A DNA stretch of 64,000 nucleotides from Thiobacillus sp. (GTDB taxonomy: Bacteria; Pseudomonadota; Gammaproteobacteria; Burkholderiales; Thiobacillaceae). The position numbers were made by a program, and so were the translations under genes. This document shows, piece after piece, positions 9,974 to 20,325 of this stretch. The notes under the pieces are model-generated. The model did not search any database, was not told the DNA's origin, and was given only the letters and a program-made list of their open reading frames with translations. Each line of letters starts with the position of its first letter. The first letter of the stretch is position 1. The stretch lies in the NCBI GenBank assembly GCA_030692355.1, contig JAUYCF010000042.1, forward strand, positions 1-64,000. Direction: 5' to 3'.

Positions 9974-11367
9974 TGGACCGCATCGTCCGCTTGCGCGAAT
10001 ACCTGGCCAACTGTCGGCGTGCGGTGCGCTGGGCGACGCCGATCGCGACCAGCGGGCGACTTACACGGGTGTCCGGGCTGGTGATGGAAGCGGTGGGGCT
10101 GCGGCTGCCGGTGGGCAGCCAGTGCCACGTGCAGATTCCCGGCGGGCAGAGCATCGAGGCCGAAGTGGCCGGTTTTTCCGGCGACCGGCTGTTCATTATG
10201 CCGGCCACCGACATTTACGGCGTGATGCCGGGCGCGCGGGTGATTCCCGACAACCCGATGGCGGCGCAGCCGCCGCGTTTGGGGATGCGCTACATCCCGC
10301 GCCGCCGCGCGCAGGATCGGGTGCGTCAGGTGCCGGTCGGCGAACCCCTGCTGGGGCGCGTGCTCGATGGCGCCGGGCGGCCGCTGGACGGCCTCGGTCC
10401 GCTGTCGCTGGAACGTCGCGTGCCCTTGTACAGCCGTCCCATCAATCCGCTGGAACGGGCGCCGATCCGGCAGACGCTGGACGTCGGCGTGCGCGCGATC
10501 AACGGCTTGTTGACGGTGGGGCGCGGACAGCGGCTCGGCCTGTTTGCCGGCAGCGGCGTCGGCAAGAGCATTCTGCTCGGCATGATGGCGCGCTACACCG
10601 ATGCGGACGTGGTGGTGGTGGGGCTGATCGGCGAACGCGGCCGTGAAGTCAAGGAATTCATCGATCGCATCCTCGGCGCCGAGGGCATGGCGCGCGCGGT
10701 GGTGGTGGCCGCGCCCGCCGATCATCCGCCGCTGATGCGGCTGAACGGCGCGGCATATGCGATGTCGATCGCCGAATACTTTCGCGACCAGGGCAAGCAC
10801 GTGCTGCTCATCATGGATTCGCTTACCCGCTATGCGATGGCGCAGCGCGAGGTGGCGCTGGCAATCGGCGAGCCACCCGCCACCAAGGGCTACCCGCCGT
10901 CGGTCTTCGCCAAGCTGCCGCAGCTGGCCGAACGCGCCGGCAACGGCCGCAGCGGCAGCGGCTCGATCACCGCGTTTTTCACCGTGCTGATGGAAGGCGA
11001 CGACCAGCAGGATCCGATCGCCGATGCGGCACGGGCGATCCTCGACGGCCATATCGTGTTGAGCCGCGACCTGGCCGATGCCGGGCATTACCCCGCCATC
11101 GACGTCGAAGCCTCGATCAGCCGGGTTCAGCCCGACCTCCTTTCCGAAGAGGCGCTGGAGCGCACCCGTCGCTTCAAGTATCTCTATTCGCGCTACATGC
11201 GCAGCCGCGACCTGCTGGCTGTCGGCGCCTATGTGCCGGGTGCCGACCTGGTGCTGGACGAGGCCGTGAGGCTGTATCCCAGAATGCAGGGCTACCTGAT
11301 GCAGGGCATGCGCGAACGCGCGTCGCTGGACGATGCCCGTGCCGGACTGGATGAGGTGCTCGGGTGA
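9973..11367 (+). CDS. fliI: Flagellum-specific ATPase FliI
   Basis: FliI is the ATPase of the flagellar type III export apparatus. It is 464 residues long, the usual size. The Walker A motif is [11 protein letters not shown] with the lysine near residue 198; Walker B is in [17 protein letters not shown]; and the FliI/SctN signature [20 protein letters not shown] is present. The track ORF starts well upstream in fliH; I chose the ATG in the TAATG overlap, giving [14 protein letters not shown]. It sits between fliH and fliJ, its usual partners. Confidence 0.97.
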   Translation: MDRIVRLREYLANCRRAVRWATPIATSGRLTRVSGLVMEAVGLRLPVGSQCHVQIPGGQSIEAEVAGFSGDRLFIMPATDIYGVMPGARVIPDNPMAAQPPRLGMRYIPRRRAQDRVRQVPVGEPLLGRVLDGAGRPLDGLGPLSLERRVPLYSRPINPLERAPIRQTLDVGVRAINGLLTVGRGQRLGLFAGSGVGKSILLGMMARYTDADVVVVGLIGERGREVKEFIDRILGAEGMARAVVVAAPADHPPLMRLNGAAYAMSIAEYFRDQGKHVLLIMDSLTRYAMAQREVALAIGEPPATKGYPPSVFAKLPQLAERAGNGRSGSGSITAFFTVLMEGDDQQDPIADAARAILDGHIVLSRDLADAGHYPAIDVEASISRVQPDLLSEEALERTRRFKYLYSRYMRSRDLLAVGAYVPGADLVLDEAVRLYPRMQGYLMQGMRERASLDDARAGLDEVLG

Positions 11368-11816
11368 AGCCGTTTTCCCTGGCCCGGATTCTGCAGCTGG
11401 CCGAGCGCCGCGCCGAAGGCCTTTCGCGCGAGGTCAAGCTCGCGCACGGCATCTGGCTGCGCGCGCGCGGGCGTCAGGTGCAGCTGACCACGCTGCGCGA
11501 CGCGCACGTTGCGCAGCTGGCCAGCCAGTTGCGCGATGGCGTGCCGGCGGCGCAGTTGCAGGAGATGAATCGCCTGCAGCACGCGCAAGCCGCCGAAATG
11601 CAGGCCGCGCAAGCCGCCATCGACGCTGCGCACCGCGACTGGCAGGCGCGGCTGGCCGAATGGATGCAGGTCGAGCAACGGGTCAAGGCGCTGCGCCTGC
11701 TGGAGCAGCGCCGCCTGACGCAGGCCGCGATCCAGCAACGACGCAGCGAGCAGCGTGAGCATGACGAACTGGTCGAGCTCACGCATCGCCAGGATGACGG
11801 TCGATGGGCACGCTGA
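11364..11816 (+). CDS. fliJ: Flagellar export protein FliJ
   Basis: FliJ is a small coiled-coil stalk protein that works with FliI and FlhA in export. This 150-residue protein is almost wholly helical and rich in Gln, Ala, Arg and Glu, with heptad-like patterning ([20 protein letters not shown]). It starts with [17 protein letters not shown], a FliJ-type N-terminus. The start is a GTG overlapping the fliI stop (GTGA). The assignment rests on position and coiled-coil character more than on a sharp motif. Confidence 0.85.
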   Translation: MKPFSLARILQLAERRAEGLSREVKLAHGIWLRARGRQVQLTTLRDAHVAQLASQLRDGVPAAQLQEMNRLQHAQAAEMQAAQAAIDAAHRDWQARLAEWMQVEQRVKALRLLEQRRLTQAAIQQRRSEQREHDELVELTHRQDDGRWAR

Positions 11817-12280
11817 TGCGCCTGCTTGAACTTACGCCCGCGGAAACCGCTTTTCTGGCAGCGTCCCCCGCGGCGCCCGACCACTTGCAGGCGCGGCTGA
11901 GCCGCAAGCTTGCCGCGACGCTGAGCGCGCGTTTGCGCCTGCCGGTGCAGGCGATGGCGATGCCAGCCGACGCGCCGGCCGACGCGCCGGTGTCCCCCGT
12001 CTGGCAGCCCGATGCCGCGCTGGCCAGCCTGTGGCTGGTCCGCCGCCTCGGCGGCCAGCGTGTGACAGGCACGACCCCGTTTGTGCCGCACACCTTGATC
12101 CATACCCTGGATGCCTTGCTGGCGGAGTGCTGGCTGGATGAAGCCGCGCACACCGATCCGCCCGCCGCGCTGGCGTGGCAGCTCACGGCGGCCCACACGC
12201 AGGCAACGCTCGCCGTGCGCTTGCCGCACCCCACAACCGACATGACGCGCTGGGCGCGAGGAGTGATACGGCATGCTTAA
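11816..12280 (+). CDS. Unrecognised protein in the flagellar operon, between fliJ and fliO
   Basis: This protein of 154 residues is not one I recognise. It starts [17 protein letters not shown], is alanine- and leucine-rich, has no signal peptide or membrane segment, and contains a conserved-looking W-L-V-R-R-L-G-G core followed by T-P-F-V-P-H-T-L and an AECWLDE helix. The track start four codons earlier (11804) is possible; I prefer the ATG forming TGATG with the fliJ stop, matching other junctions in this operon. It overlaps fliO by eight bases. It occupies the slot normally filled by fliK-L-M-N. I see no SpoA domain, so it cannot be called FliN or SctQ; a link to the switch or sorting platform is only positional inference. 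Confidence 0.75.
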   Translation: MRLLELTPAETAFLAASPAAPDHLQARLSRKLAATLSARLRLPVQAMAMPADAPADAPVSPVWQPDAALASLWLVRRLGGQRVTGTTPFVPHTLIHTLDALLAECWLDEAAHTDPPAALAWQLTAAHTQATLAVRLPHPTTDMTRWARGVIRHA

Positions 12281-12617
12281 GTTCGTTGCGGCAGGCGCGC
12301 TGCTGCTGATTCCGTCCTGGGCGCTGGCCGCGCCCGACACCGCCGGCAGCATGCTCACCGTGCTGCTGAGTCTGGGGCTGATCCTGGGCGGATTTGTCGC
12401 GGTGGCGTGGCTCGCCCGCCGCTATCTTCCGGGCATGGGCGCACAAGGCGCAGTCAAGGTGGTGGGGACGACCGCGGTCGGCGCACGCGAGCGCGTGGTG
12501 GTGGTCGAGGTCGACAACACCTGGCTGCTTCTGGGCGTGGGGGGCGGCAACGTGCGGCTGCTGCATACCCTGCCGAGACCTGCCGATTCAAACAAATCCC
12601 TGGCGGAGCGCGCATGA
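12273..12617 (+). CDS. fliO: Flagellar biosynthesis protein FliO
   Basis: FliO is a small membrane protein that helps assemble the FliP export-gate ring. This 114-residue copy has a signal-like hydrophobic start ending ALAAPDT, then a membrane segment (LTVLLSLGLILGGFVAVAWLARRY). A small cytoplasmic beta domain follows (VVGTTAVGARERVVVVEV, then TWLLLGVGGGNVRLLHTL), as in the FliO family. It overlaps both neighbours: eight bases with the gene before and four bases (ATGA) with fliP. Confidence 0.9.
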   Translation: MLKFVAAGALLLIPSWALAAPDTAGSMLTVLLSLGLILGGFVAVAWLARRYLPGMGAQGAVKVVGTTAVGARERVVVVEVDNTWLLLGVGGGNVRLLHTLPRPADSNKSLAERA

Positions 12618-13345
12618 TGAAAACGATCCTGACGCTGGCGGCGCTGGCGCTGAGCGTGCCGGCCCTGGGTGCGGACAGCAGCGTGCCGCTGCTCGCCGTG
12701 ACCCCCGGTGCGGGCGGGCAGGTGATCGGCGTGCCGGGCGCGAGCCTGCCGTGGCTGCTGCTGTTCCCATTCCTGCCCGCCCTGCTGCTGGCCTTCACCG
12801 CCTTCACCCGCATCGCGGTGGTGCTGTTCCTGCTGCGGCAGGGGCTGGGCAGCCACACCGCGCCGCCGAATCTGGTGCTGACGGGGCTGGCGGTGCTGCT
12901 GACGATTTTCGTGATGTCGCCGGCGTTGAAGACCATCGATGCCGAGGCCTATCAGCCCTTTCTGTCCGGCGCGCTGAGCTTCAACGATGCCGCCGGGAAA
13001 GCCGCGCAGCCGATGAAAAGTTTCATGCTGCGGCAGACCCGCGCCGAAGACCTCGATCTTTTCATCGGCGACGACAAGACCATCGACCCCGCCGTCCTAG
13101 ACAGCGTGCCGCTGGCGGTGCTGGCGCCGGCCTTTCTTACCAGCGAACTCAAGACCGCATTCCAGATCGGCTTCATGGTGATACTGCCCTTTCTGGTGAT
13201 CGACCTGGTGGTCGCCGCCGTGCTGACCGCGCTCGGCATGATCATGCTGCCACCGCAGCTGGTGTCGCTGCCGCTCAAACTGCTGTTGTTCGTCACGGTC
13301 GACGGCTGGCATCTGCTGGTCGGTTCGCTGCTCGGAAGCTTCTGA
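12614..13345 (+). CDS. fliP: Flagellar export-gate protein FliP
   Basis: FliP forms the pentameric core of the flagellar type III export gate in the inner membrane. The 243-residue protein has a cleavable signal peptide (ALSVPALGADSS) and the family blocks FTRIAVVLFLLRQGLG, MSPALKTID, SFMLRQTRAEDL, FLTSELKTAFQIGFMVILPFLVIDLVVAAVLTALGMIML and LLFVTVDGWHLLVGSL. The start is the ATG overlapping the fliO stop; a second ATG follows immediately. The ORF track begins in an artefactual upstream extension. Confidence 0.97.
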   Translation: MMKTILTLAALALSVPALGADSSVPLLAVTPGAGGQVIGVPGASLPWLLLFPFLPALLLAFTAFTRIAVVLFLLRQGLGSHTAPPNLVLTGLAVLLTIFVMSPALKTIDAEAYQPFLSGALSFNDAAGKAAQPMKSFMLRQTRAEDLDLFIGDDKTIDPAVLDSVPLAVLAPAFLTSELKTAFQIGFMVILPFLVIDLVVAAVLTALGMIMLPPQLVSLPLKLLLFVTVDGWHLLVGSLLGSF

Positions 13346-13599
13346 TGGAAGGCCTTGCCCGCGATGCCCTCTGGCTGTTGATGCTGGTAGTCGCGCCGGT
13401 ATTGCTGGCGGGGCTGCTCACCGCCTTTGCCATCAGCCTGTTCCAGGCCGCCACGCAAATCCTCGAACCCACGCTGTCTTTTGTGCCCAAGCTCATCGTC
13501 ATGCTGGTCGTGCTGGCGGTGCTGGGCAGCTGGATGGGCGGACAGCTGGTCGACTTTGCGCGCACCCTGCTGACCGATTTCCCGGCGCTGGTCGAATGA
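13345..13599 (+). CDS. fliQ: Flagellar export-gate protein FliQ
   Basis: FliQ is a small two-helix inner-membrane component of the export gate. It is 84 residues long, the normal size, with two hydrophobic hairpins (LWLLMLVVAPVLLAGLLTAF and LIVMLVVLAVLGSWMGGQLV) and the conserved F-Q-A-A-T-Q-I-L-E-P-T-L-S-F-V-P-K loop. The start ATG overlaps the fliP stop as TGATG. It is not a separate line in the track because it shares a frame with a longer artefact. Confidence 0.95.
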   Translation: MEGLARDALWLLMLVVAPVLLAGLLTAFAISLFQAATQILEPTLSFVPKLIVMLVVLAVLGSWMGGQLVDFARTLLTDFPALVE

Positions 13600-13606
13600 G
13601 CCGTTC

Positions 13607-14350
13607 ATGCCGCTGACAGAAGCGAGCCTGGCGGTCTGGCTGTTCGCCTTCGCCCGCCTCGCCGGGTGGGCGCTGTTCGATCCGCTGACCGGCCGCCTGC
13701 CGCTGCCGCTGCGCCTGTTCATCGCCGCCGTGCTGGCGGCCGTGCTGGCGCCGGGCCTGGCGATCGATGCAGTCAATCCGTCAAGCGTGCAGGGCGTGCT
13801 GGCTTTGAGCCTGGAAGGCGTGTGGGGCGCGGCGCTGGCGCTTTGCGTGCGGCTGGTTTTCGCTGCGGTCGAGGCCATCCTGGTATGGACCGGCCACACC
13901 GCGACGGGCGGCCTGCTGACGCTGACCGCCGAGCAGGCGGTGCCCGCGGATGCCGCCTGGCGCGCGCTGGCGGGGTGGCTGGCGGCCATGGCGTTTCTGG
14001 GAGCCAGCGGTCATCTGCTGATCGTCGACGCGCTGCGCGACAGTTTTGCCGTCATGCCGGTCGCCGTCCTGCCCGCCGCAACCGACCTGCGCCAGCTGGC
14101 CGAAGCCGCCAGCTGGCTGTTCGCCACCGGAGTGCAGCTGGCGCTGCCGTTGCTGGCGCTGGCGCTGCTGATCCAACTGGCATTCGGCATCGTGGCACGC
14201 ACCACGCCGGGGCTGGACATGTTCTCGGCCGGGCTGGGGATTGCCGCACTGGGGCTGGTGGCCGCCTGGGTGTGGGCGGTGCCGCTGGTCGCCCACGGCG
14301 TCGGCCTGGGCATCGAGCAGCTGGCCGGCTGGCTGGGCCGGCTCAGATGA
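13607..14350 (+). CDS. fliR: Flagellar export-gate protein FliR
   Basis: FliR completes the FliP5-Q4-R1 export gate in the inner membrane. The 247-residue protein has several hydrophobic segments, the early F-A-R-L-A-G pattern (FAFARLAGWALFDPLTG) and the later FGIVARTTPGLDMFSAGLGI, close to the family motif R-x-x-P-Q-x-N-x-F. The expected P-Q-x-N is here P-G-L-D, a mild divergence. It follows fliQ by seven bases and is the last flagellar gene; flhB and flhA, often next, are absent here. Confidence 0.93.
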   Translation: MPLTEASLAVWLFAFARLAGWALFDPLTGRLPLPLRLFIAAVLAAVLAPGLAIDAVNPSSVQGVLALSLEGVWGAALALCVRLVFAAVEAILVWTGHTATGGLLTLTAEQAVPADAAWRALAGWLAAMAFLGASGHLLIVDALRDSFAVMPVAVLPAATDLRQLAEAASWLFATGVQLALPLLALALLIQLAFGIVARTTPGLDMFSAGLGIAALGLVAAWVWAVPLVAHGVGLGIEQLAGWLGRLR

Positions 14351-14375
14351 GCATGGGGCAACTTATAGCGCGTAC

Positions 14376-14419
14376 GGTGCACTCCGTGCACCTTCGAGAA
14401 TCGATGCACAGAGTGCACC
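14376..14419. repeat. Two copies of a GGTGCACTCCGTGCACC quasi-palindrome
   Basis: GGTGCACTCCGTGCACC (6-bp stem, 5-base loop) is followed 10 bases later by GATGCACAGAGTGCACC, whose reverse complement matches the first copy at 15 of 17 positions. The pair therefore forms an inverted repeat as well as two small hairpins. It lies between fliR and zwf and looks like a dispersed REP-type element. Confidence 0.6.
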
Positions 14420-14438
14420 CTACCCAAAGCATTTCGTG

Positions 14439-14457
14439 CCCGGATGAATAATCCGGG
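14439..14457 (+). terminator. Hairpin between fliR and zwf
   Basis: CCCGGAT-GAATA-ATCCGGG is a perfect 7-bp stem 90 bases after the fliR stop. It is followed by GATGAAGTTTTATC, a poor T-tract, so termination of the flagellar operon is plausible but not certain. Confidence 0.4.
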
Positions 14458-14533
14458 ATGAAGTTTTATCGAAATTCCCAGTCTGCGTTACTGTTATCGC
14501 GTCAACCTGAAACGAACCTGGAACCTTAATGCC

Positions 14534-15928
14534 GTGACCGTGAACCCTATTTCAGATGCGCTGGTTCTGTTTGGCGCCACCGGCGACCTTGCCCGCCGCA
14601 AGATATTCCCCGCGCTGCACGACATGCTGCGCCATGGCCGCACGCTGCCGCCCATTGTCTGCGTGGCGAATTCTCCGGGGTGGGATCTTGAGCGCTTGCG
14701 CGCCCACGCCCACGACGGCATCGACGAATTCGGCGGCGGGGTGGACGAGGCGGTGTTCCGCAATCTCGCCAGCTTGCTGACCTATATCAACGGCGACTAC
14801 GAAGACCCGGCGACGTACGTGGCGCTGCGCCGCGCGCTGGAGAACCGGCAGCGTCCGCTGCATTATTTTGCCATTCCGCCGGCCATGTTTCCCGTGGTGG
14901 TGCGCGGACTGGCCGCAGTCGGCTGCACCGAGGGCGCGCGCGTGGTGGTGGAGAAACCCTTCGGGCGCGACCTGGAATCGGCGCAATCGCTCAATGCAAC
15001 GCTGTACGAGGCGCTGCCCGAATCCGGAATCTTCCGCATCGATCATTACCTGGGAAAGGAAGCGGTGCAAAACATTCTGTATTTCCGTTTTGCCAACTCC
15101 TTCCTCGAACCGATCTGGAACCGCAACCATATCCGGCAGATCCAGATCACCATGGCGGAAAACTTCGGCGTGGCCGGACGGGGGCGCTTTTACGATTCGG
15201 TCGGGGCCATCCGCGACGTGATGCAGAACCATCTGTTGCAGATCCTCGCCCTGCTGGCGATGGAGCCGCCGCTCGGCACCAGTGCCGAGGCGGTGCGCGA
15301 TGAGCAGGCCAAATTGCTCAAGGCCATCCGCCCGCTGGCGCCTGGCGACCTGATTCGGGGGCAGTACGAAGGCTATCGCAATGAGGAAGGCGTCGCGCGC
15401 GGTTCGGACACGGAAACCTTTGCAGCCGTGCGTTTCTTCGTCGACACCTGGCGCTGGGCGGGGGTGCCCTTCATCGTGCGCACCGGCAAGAACCTGCCGC
15501 TCACAACCACAGAAATTCGCGCCGAGTTTCAGGTCCCGCCGCAGCGCGTATTCGCGCTGTCCGAGACCGGGCCGCTGGCGCCCAATTACCTGCGCATGCG
15601 CCTGTCGCCCACCGTATCCATCGCGCTGGGCGCACGCACCAAGAATGCGGGCGATCGCATGGTCGGGCGGCCGGTGGAACTCTATGTCTGCAACAATTAT
15701 CCGGAAGAGATGAGCGCCTACGAGCGTCTGCTGGGTGACGCCATGGACGGCGAGGCCATGCTGTTCGCCCGCCAGGATGCGGTGGAAGCGGCATGGCGCG
15801 TGGTGGAACCCGTGCTTTCGCGCCGCGATCCGGCTTATGCCTATGAACCCGGCACCTGGGGCCCGGCCGAAGCCGATCTGCTGCTTGCCGGCGGACATTG
15901 GCATAACCCGCGTCCGCCCCAGGGATAG
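14534..15928 (+). CDS. zwf: Glucose-6-phosphate 1-dehydrogenase
   Basis: G6PDH oxidises glucose-6-phosphate with NAD(P)+ to 6-phosphogluconolactone, feeding NADPH and the oxidative pentose phosphate or Entner-Doudoroff route. The 464-residue protein has the nucleotide-binding [10 protein letters not shown] near residue 14, the active-site RIDHYLGKE around residue 168, and the [11 protein letters not shown] and GKNLP motifs. The start is GTG ([17 protein letters not shown]). No 6-phosphogluconolactonase or edd/eda lies beside it. It is flanked by the flagellar operon and dapA and is probably transcribed alone. Confidence 0.97.
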   Translation: MTVNPISDALVLFGATGDLARRKIFPALHDMLRHGRTLPPIVCVANSPGWDLERLRAHAHDGIDEFGGGVDEAVFRNLASLLTYINGDYEDPATYVALRRALENRQRPLHYFAIPPAMFPVVVRGLAAVGCTEGARVVVEKPFGRDLESAQSLNATLYEALPESGIFRIDHYLGKEAVQNILYFRFANSFLEPIWNRNHIRQIQITMAENFGVAGRGRFYDSVGAIRDVMQNHLLQILALLAMEPPLGTSAEAVRDEQAKLLKAIRPLAPGDLIRGQYEGYRNEEGVARGSDTETFAAVRFFVDTWRWAGVPFIVRTGKNLPLTTTEIRAEFQVPPQRVFALSETGPLAPNYLRMRLSPTVSIALGARTKNAGDRMVGRPVELYVCNNYPEEMSAYERLLGDAMDGEAMLFARQDAVEAAWRVVEPVLSRRDPAYAYEPGTWGPAEADLLLAGGHWHNPRPPQG

Positions 15929-16030
15929 TGTCGCAAACCAGAATTTAAGGAAAACCCGGCACGACCAGATAGATTAGAATGCGGGGTTTATCGTCCTATC
16001 GTCGGCAACGGCAAGAGCAGCGGAAACAAC

Positions 16031-16921
16031 ATGGCAGAAATAAATACGGTCAGAGGAAGCCTGGTAGCGATCGTCACCCCCATGTCGGACGACGGCGCGC
16101 TCGATCTCGACGCGCTGCGCCGCCTGGTCGACTGGCATATCGCGGAGGGAACCGACGGCATCGTCATCGTCGGCACCACCGGCGAATCGCCCACGGTCAG
16201 CTACGACGAGCATTGCCTGCTGATCCGCAGCACGGTCGAACAGGCCGCCGGGCGGGTGCCGGTGATTGCGGGAACCGGCGCCAACTCGACCAGCGAAGCG
16301 ATCGAGCTCACCGAATGCGCGAAGTACGCGGGCGCGCAGGCCGGGCTGTCGGTGGTGCCGTACTACAACAAGCCGACCCAGGAAGGCCTCTTCCAGCACT
16401 ACAGGAAAATCGCCGAAGCAGTCGATCTGCCGCTGATCCTCTACAACGTGCCGGGACGCACTGTGGCGGATCTGTCGAACGACACGGCGCTGCGCCTGGC
16501 CGGCGTGCCCGGCATCGTCGGGCTGAAAGATGCCACCGGCAGCATGGAGCGTGCCGCCGACCTGCTGCGCCGCGCGCCGAAGGACTTTGCGCTGTACAGC
16601 GGCGACGACGCCTCGGCGATGCCCTTCATGCTCCTGGGCGGGCACGGCGTGATTTCGGTCACCGCCAACGTGGCGCCGAAGTTGATGCACGAGATGTGCG
16701 TGGCCGCGTTCGACGGGAACCTGGCGCGCGCGCGCGAACTCAACAATGCGTTGCTGCCTTTGCACAGCAAGCTGTTTGTCGAGGCCAACCCGATTCCGGT
16801 CAAGTGGGCGTGCGCCGAGATGGGATTGATTCCCGCCGGCTTGCGGCTGCCGCTGACCCCGCTATCCGCCGAACTGCATGACATCCTGCGTGGTGCGCTG
16901 CGCCACGCCAATTTAATGTAA
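16031..16921 (+). CDS. dapA: 4-hydroxy-tetrahydrodipicolinate synthase
   Basis: DapA condenses aspartate semialdehyde with pyruvate in lysine and diaminopimelate synthesis. The 296-residue TIM-barrel enzyme shows the substrate loop GTTGESPT, catalytic tyrosine region [17 protein letters not shown], and Schiff-base lysine near residue 166 in [11 protein letters not shown]. It begins with the family-standard segment [12 protein letters not shown]. The following dapA-bamC order is common in proteobacteria. The end of the gene is part of an imperfect triplication that continues into the intergenic region. Confidence 0.97.
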   Translation: MAEINTVRGSLVAIVTPMSDDGALDLDALRRLVDWHIAEGTDGIVIVGTTGESPTVSYDEHCLLIRSTVEQAAGRVPVIAGTGANSTSEAIELTECAKYAGAQAGLSVVPYYNKPTQEGLFQHYRKIAEAVDLPLILYNVPGRTVADLSNDTALRLAGVPGIVGLKDATGSMERAADLLRRAPKDFALYSGDDASAMPFMLLGGHGVISVTANVAPKLMHEMCVAAFDGNLARARELNNALLPLHSKLFVEANPIPVKWACAEMGLIPAGLRLPLTPLSAELHDILRGALRHANLM

Positions 16922-16976
16922 TCCAGTGCTGCGCCGCGGCTATTTTTAATGCAATGCGCCACGCCGGTTTGATGCA
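16899..16976 (+). repeat. Three imperfect copies of the dapA 3' end
   Basis: TGCGCCACGCCAATTTAATGTA (end of dapA), TGCGCCGCGGCTATTTTTAATGCA and TGCGCCACGCCGGTTTGATGCA follow one another at 25-31 base spacing. First and third copies agree at 18 of 22 positions. The copies end just before the bamC leader. Confidence 0.65.
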
Positions 16977-16998
16977 GATTTTTATTTAGGACACTTTA

Positions 16999-18102
16999 AT
17001 GCGTTTGCTGCCCCTGTTTTTGATGCTGAGCCTGGCCATGTCGGGTTGCGGCATGACCGAATCGAAAAAGATCGACTACAAATCGGCCGGCAAACTGCCG
17101 ACGCTGGAAATGCCGCCCGACCTCACTGCGCCAGCGGCAGACAACCGCTACGCCATTCCCGATGCGCAGGGCAGCGGTGCCGCCACCCTCTCGACCTACA
17201 GCCAGGAACGCAAGACTGCGCCGAGCGGCGTGCAAGCCCTGCTGCCGGCGCAGGACACGGCGCGTATCGAGCGCGCCGGCACCCAGCGCTGGCTGGTGGT
17301 GCAAGCGACGCCGCAGCAGGTCTGGCCGGTGATCAAGGATTTCTGGCAGGAGACCGGCTTCGTCGTCAACCTGGAATCGCCCGAAACCGGCGTGATCGAG
17401 ACCGACTGGGCGGAAAACCGCGCCAACATCCCGCAAGACGTGATTCGCCGCACGCTCGGCAAGGTGCTCGACGGCCTGTATTCCACCGCCGAGCGCGACA
17501 AATTCCGCACCCGTATCGAAGCGGGCAAGGACGGCGGCACCGAAATTTACCTCAGCCACCGCGGCATGGTCGAAGTCTATGATTCCGCGAACAAGGACCG
17601 GACCGTGTGGCAGCCGCGCCCGGCCGACCCTGAACTCGAGGCCGAAATGCTGCGCCGCCTGATGCTGCGCTTCGGCGTGGAAGAGAGTCGCGCGGTGACC
17701 CTGCTGGCCAAACAGGCAACGCCGGAACAGGCGCGTATTCTTCAGGTGGCCGGTGCACCGGTGCTGGAAATGGACGAGAATTTCGACCGTGCCTGGCGCC
17801 GCGTCGGCCTTGCGCTCGACCGCGTCGGCTTTGCGGTGGAAGACCGTGACCGCTCCAAAGGCACGTATTTCGTGCGCTATATCGATCCCGGTGTCGACAA
17901 CGCCAGCAAGCGCGATGAAGGCATGCTGGCCAAGCTGGCCTTCTGGCGCAGCAAGAAGGATCAGTCTTCGCCGCAGTTGCAGATCGTGGTGAGCGAGGCC
18001 GGCGAGAAGAGCCGGGTCCGCGTCAGCGGTGCGGAAGGCAAGCCGGCCGACGCCACTACGCAGACCCGTATCCTCAATCTGCTGCACAAAGAACTGAAAT
18101 GA
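16999..18102 (+). CDS. bamC: Outer membrane assembly lipoprotein BamC
   Basis: BamC (NlpB) is a lipoprotein of the BAM complex that inserts beta-barrel proteins into the outer membrane. The 367-residue precursor has a signal peptide with lipobox LAMSGC (cysteine near residue 17) and a short unstructured segment with the conserved LEMPPDLT motif. Two helix-grip domains follow, the first including LVVQATPQQVWPVIKDFWQE and the second RAWRRVGLALDRVGFAVEDRDR. Synteny with dapA upstream is the usual arrangement. The MBL-fold gene begins 16 bases after the stop. Confidence 0.93.
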   Translation: MRLLPLFLMLSLAMSGCGMTESKKIDYKSAGKLPTLEMPPDLTAPAADNRYAIPDAQGSGAATLSTYSQERKTAPSGVQALLPAQDTARIERAGTQRWLVVQATPQQVWPVIKDFWQETGFVVNLESPETGVIETDWAENRANIPQDVIRRTLGKVLDGLYSTAERDKFRTRIEAGKDGGTEIYLSHRGMVEVYDSANKDRTVWQPRPADPELEAEMLRRLMLRFGVEESRAVTLLAKQATPEQARILQVAGAPVLEMDENFDRAWRRVGLALDRVGFAVEDRDRSKGTYFVRYIDPGVDNASKRDEGMLAKLAFWRSKKDQSSPQLQIVVSEAGEKSRVRVSGAEGKPADATTQTRILNLLHKELK

Positions 18103-18118
18103 TGCGGGAATCCGCCTG

Positions 18119-18877
18119 ATGCGGTTTGCCAGCCTCGGCAGCGGCAGCGGGGGAAACGGCCTGGTGGTCGAGGCCGGAGGCACCCGGGTTCTGATGGACT
18201 GCGGCTTCGGCCTGGCCGACAGCGTGGCCCGGCTGGCCCGGCTGGGCTTGCAGGCTGCCGATCTGGCCGGCATCGTGGTGACCCACGAGCACAGCGACCA
18301 TATCGGCGGGGTGGGGCGGCTGGCGCGCAAGCATAAGCTGCCGGTGTGGCTGACCGCCGGCACGCTGGCGATGGCGCAGGATCTCGACGGGGTGGCGGTT
18401 CAGGTGATCGACAGCCACGCGGCCTTCGTGGTGGATGGGCTGGAAATCCAGCCCTATCCGGTGCCGCACGATGCGCGCGAGCCGGTGCAGTATGTGTTCG
18501 GCGACGGTAATCGCCGCCTCGGCGTCTTGACCGATACCGGCAGCAACACACCGCACATCGAGGCCATGCTCGCCGGCATCGATGCGCTGGTGCTGGAATG
18601 CAACCACGACGCGGCGATGCTGGAAAACGGCCCCTACCCGACGGGTCTCAAGCGGCGCGTGGGCGGGCGTTTAGGCCACCTGGAAAACAGCCAGTCGGCG
18701 GCCTTGCTGGACCGGCTGAAGCACGACAAGCTGCAATGCGTGATGGCGGCGCATGTTTCGCGCAAGAACAATACGGCCGCCCTGGCGCAGCGCGCGCTGG
18801 CCCGGGTGCTGAACTGCGCGGACGATGAGGTGCGCGTGGCCTGCCAGACGGCGGGATTTGACTGGATCCGGATTTGA
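18119..18877 (+). CDS. MBL-fold metallo-hydrolase (YycJ/WalJ-like)
   Basis: This 252-residue protein has the metallo-beta-lactamase fold. The metal-binding H-x-H-x-D-H is present as VVTHEHSDHIGG near residue 60, with later ligands in GVLTDTGS and ECNHD and a final histidine in VMAAHVSRKNN. The start MRFASLGSGSGGNGLVVE and the overall layout resemble YycJ/WalJ, a subgroup proposed to act as a nuclease or phosphodiesterase. The exact substrate cannot be told. It lies 16 bases after bamC and is probably cotranscribed with it. Confidence 0.88.
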   Translation: MRFASLGSGSGGNGLVVEAGGTRVLMDCGFGLADSVARLARLGLQAADLAGIVVTHEHSDHIGGVGRLARKHKLPVWLTAGTLAMAQDLDGVAVQVIDSHAAFVVDGLEIQPYPVPHDAREPVQYVFGDGNRRLGVLTDTGSNTPHIEAMLAGIDALVLECNHDAAMLENGPYPTGLKRRVGGRLGHLENSQSAALLDRLKHDKLQCVMAAHVSRKNNTAALAQRALARVLNCADDEVRVACQTAGFDWIRI

Positions 18878-18921
18878 GCGGCCGGAAATGTAATCGGACC
18901 TGAGATTTAACTGGACAGACA

Positions 18922-20321
<1,400 letters not shown>

Positions 20322-20325
<4 letters not shown>

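Noticed and set aside
14552-15904. 450-codon minus-strand ORF opposite zwf
   Set aside because: Antisense shadow of a full-length G6PDH gene.
16899-16976. Possible CRISPR-like array at the dapA-bamC spacer
   Set aside because: Only three imperfect copies with 1-9 base gaps and no spacers or cas genes; a local duplication explains it.
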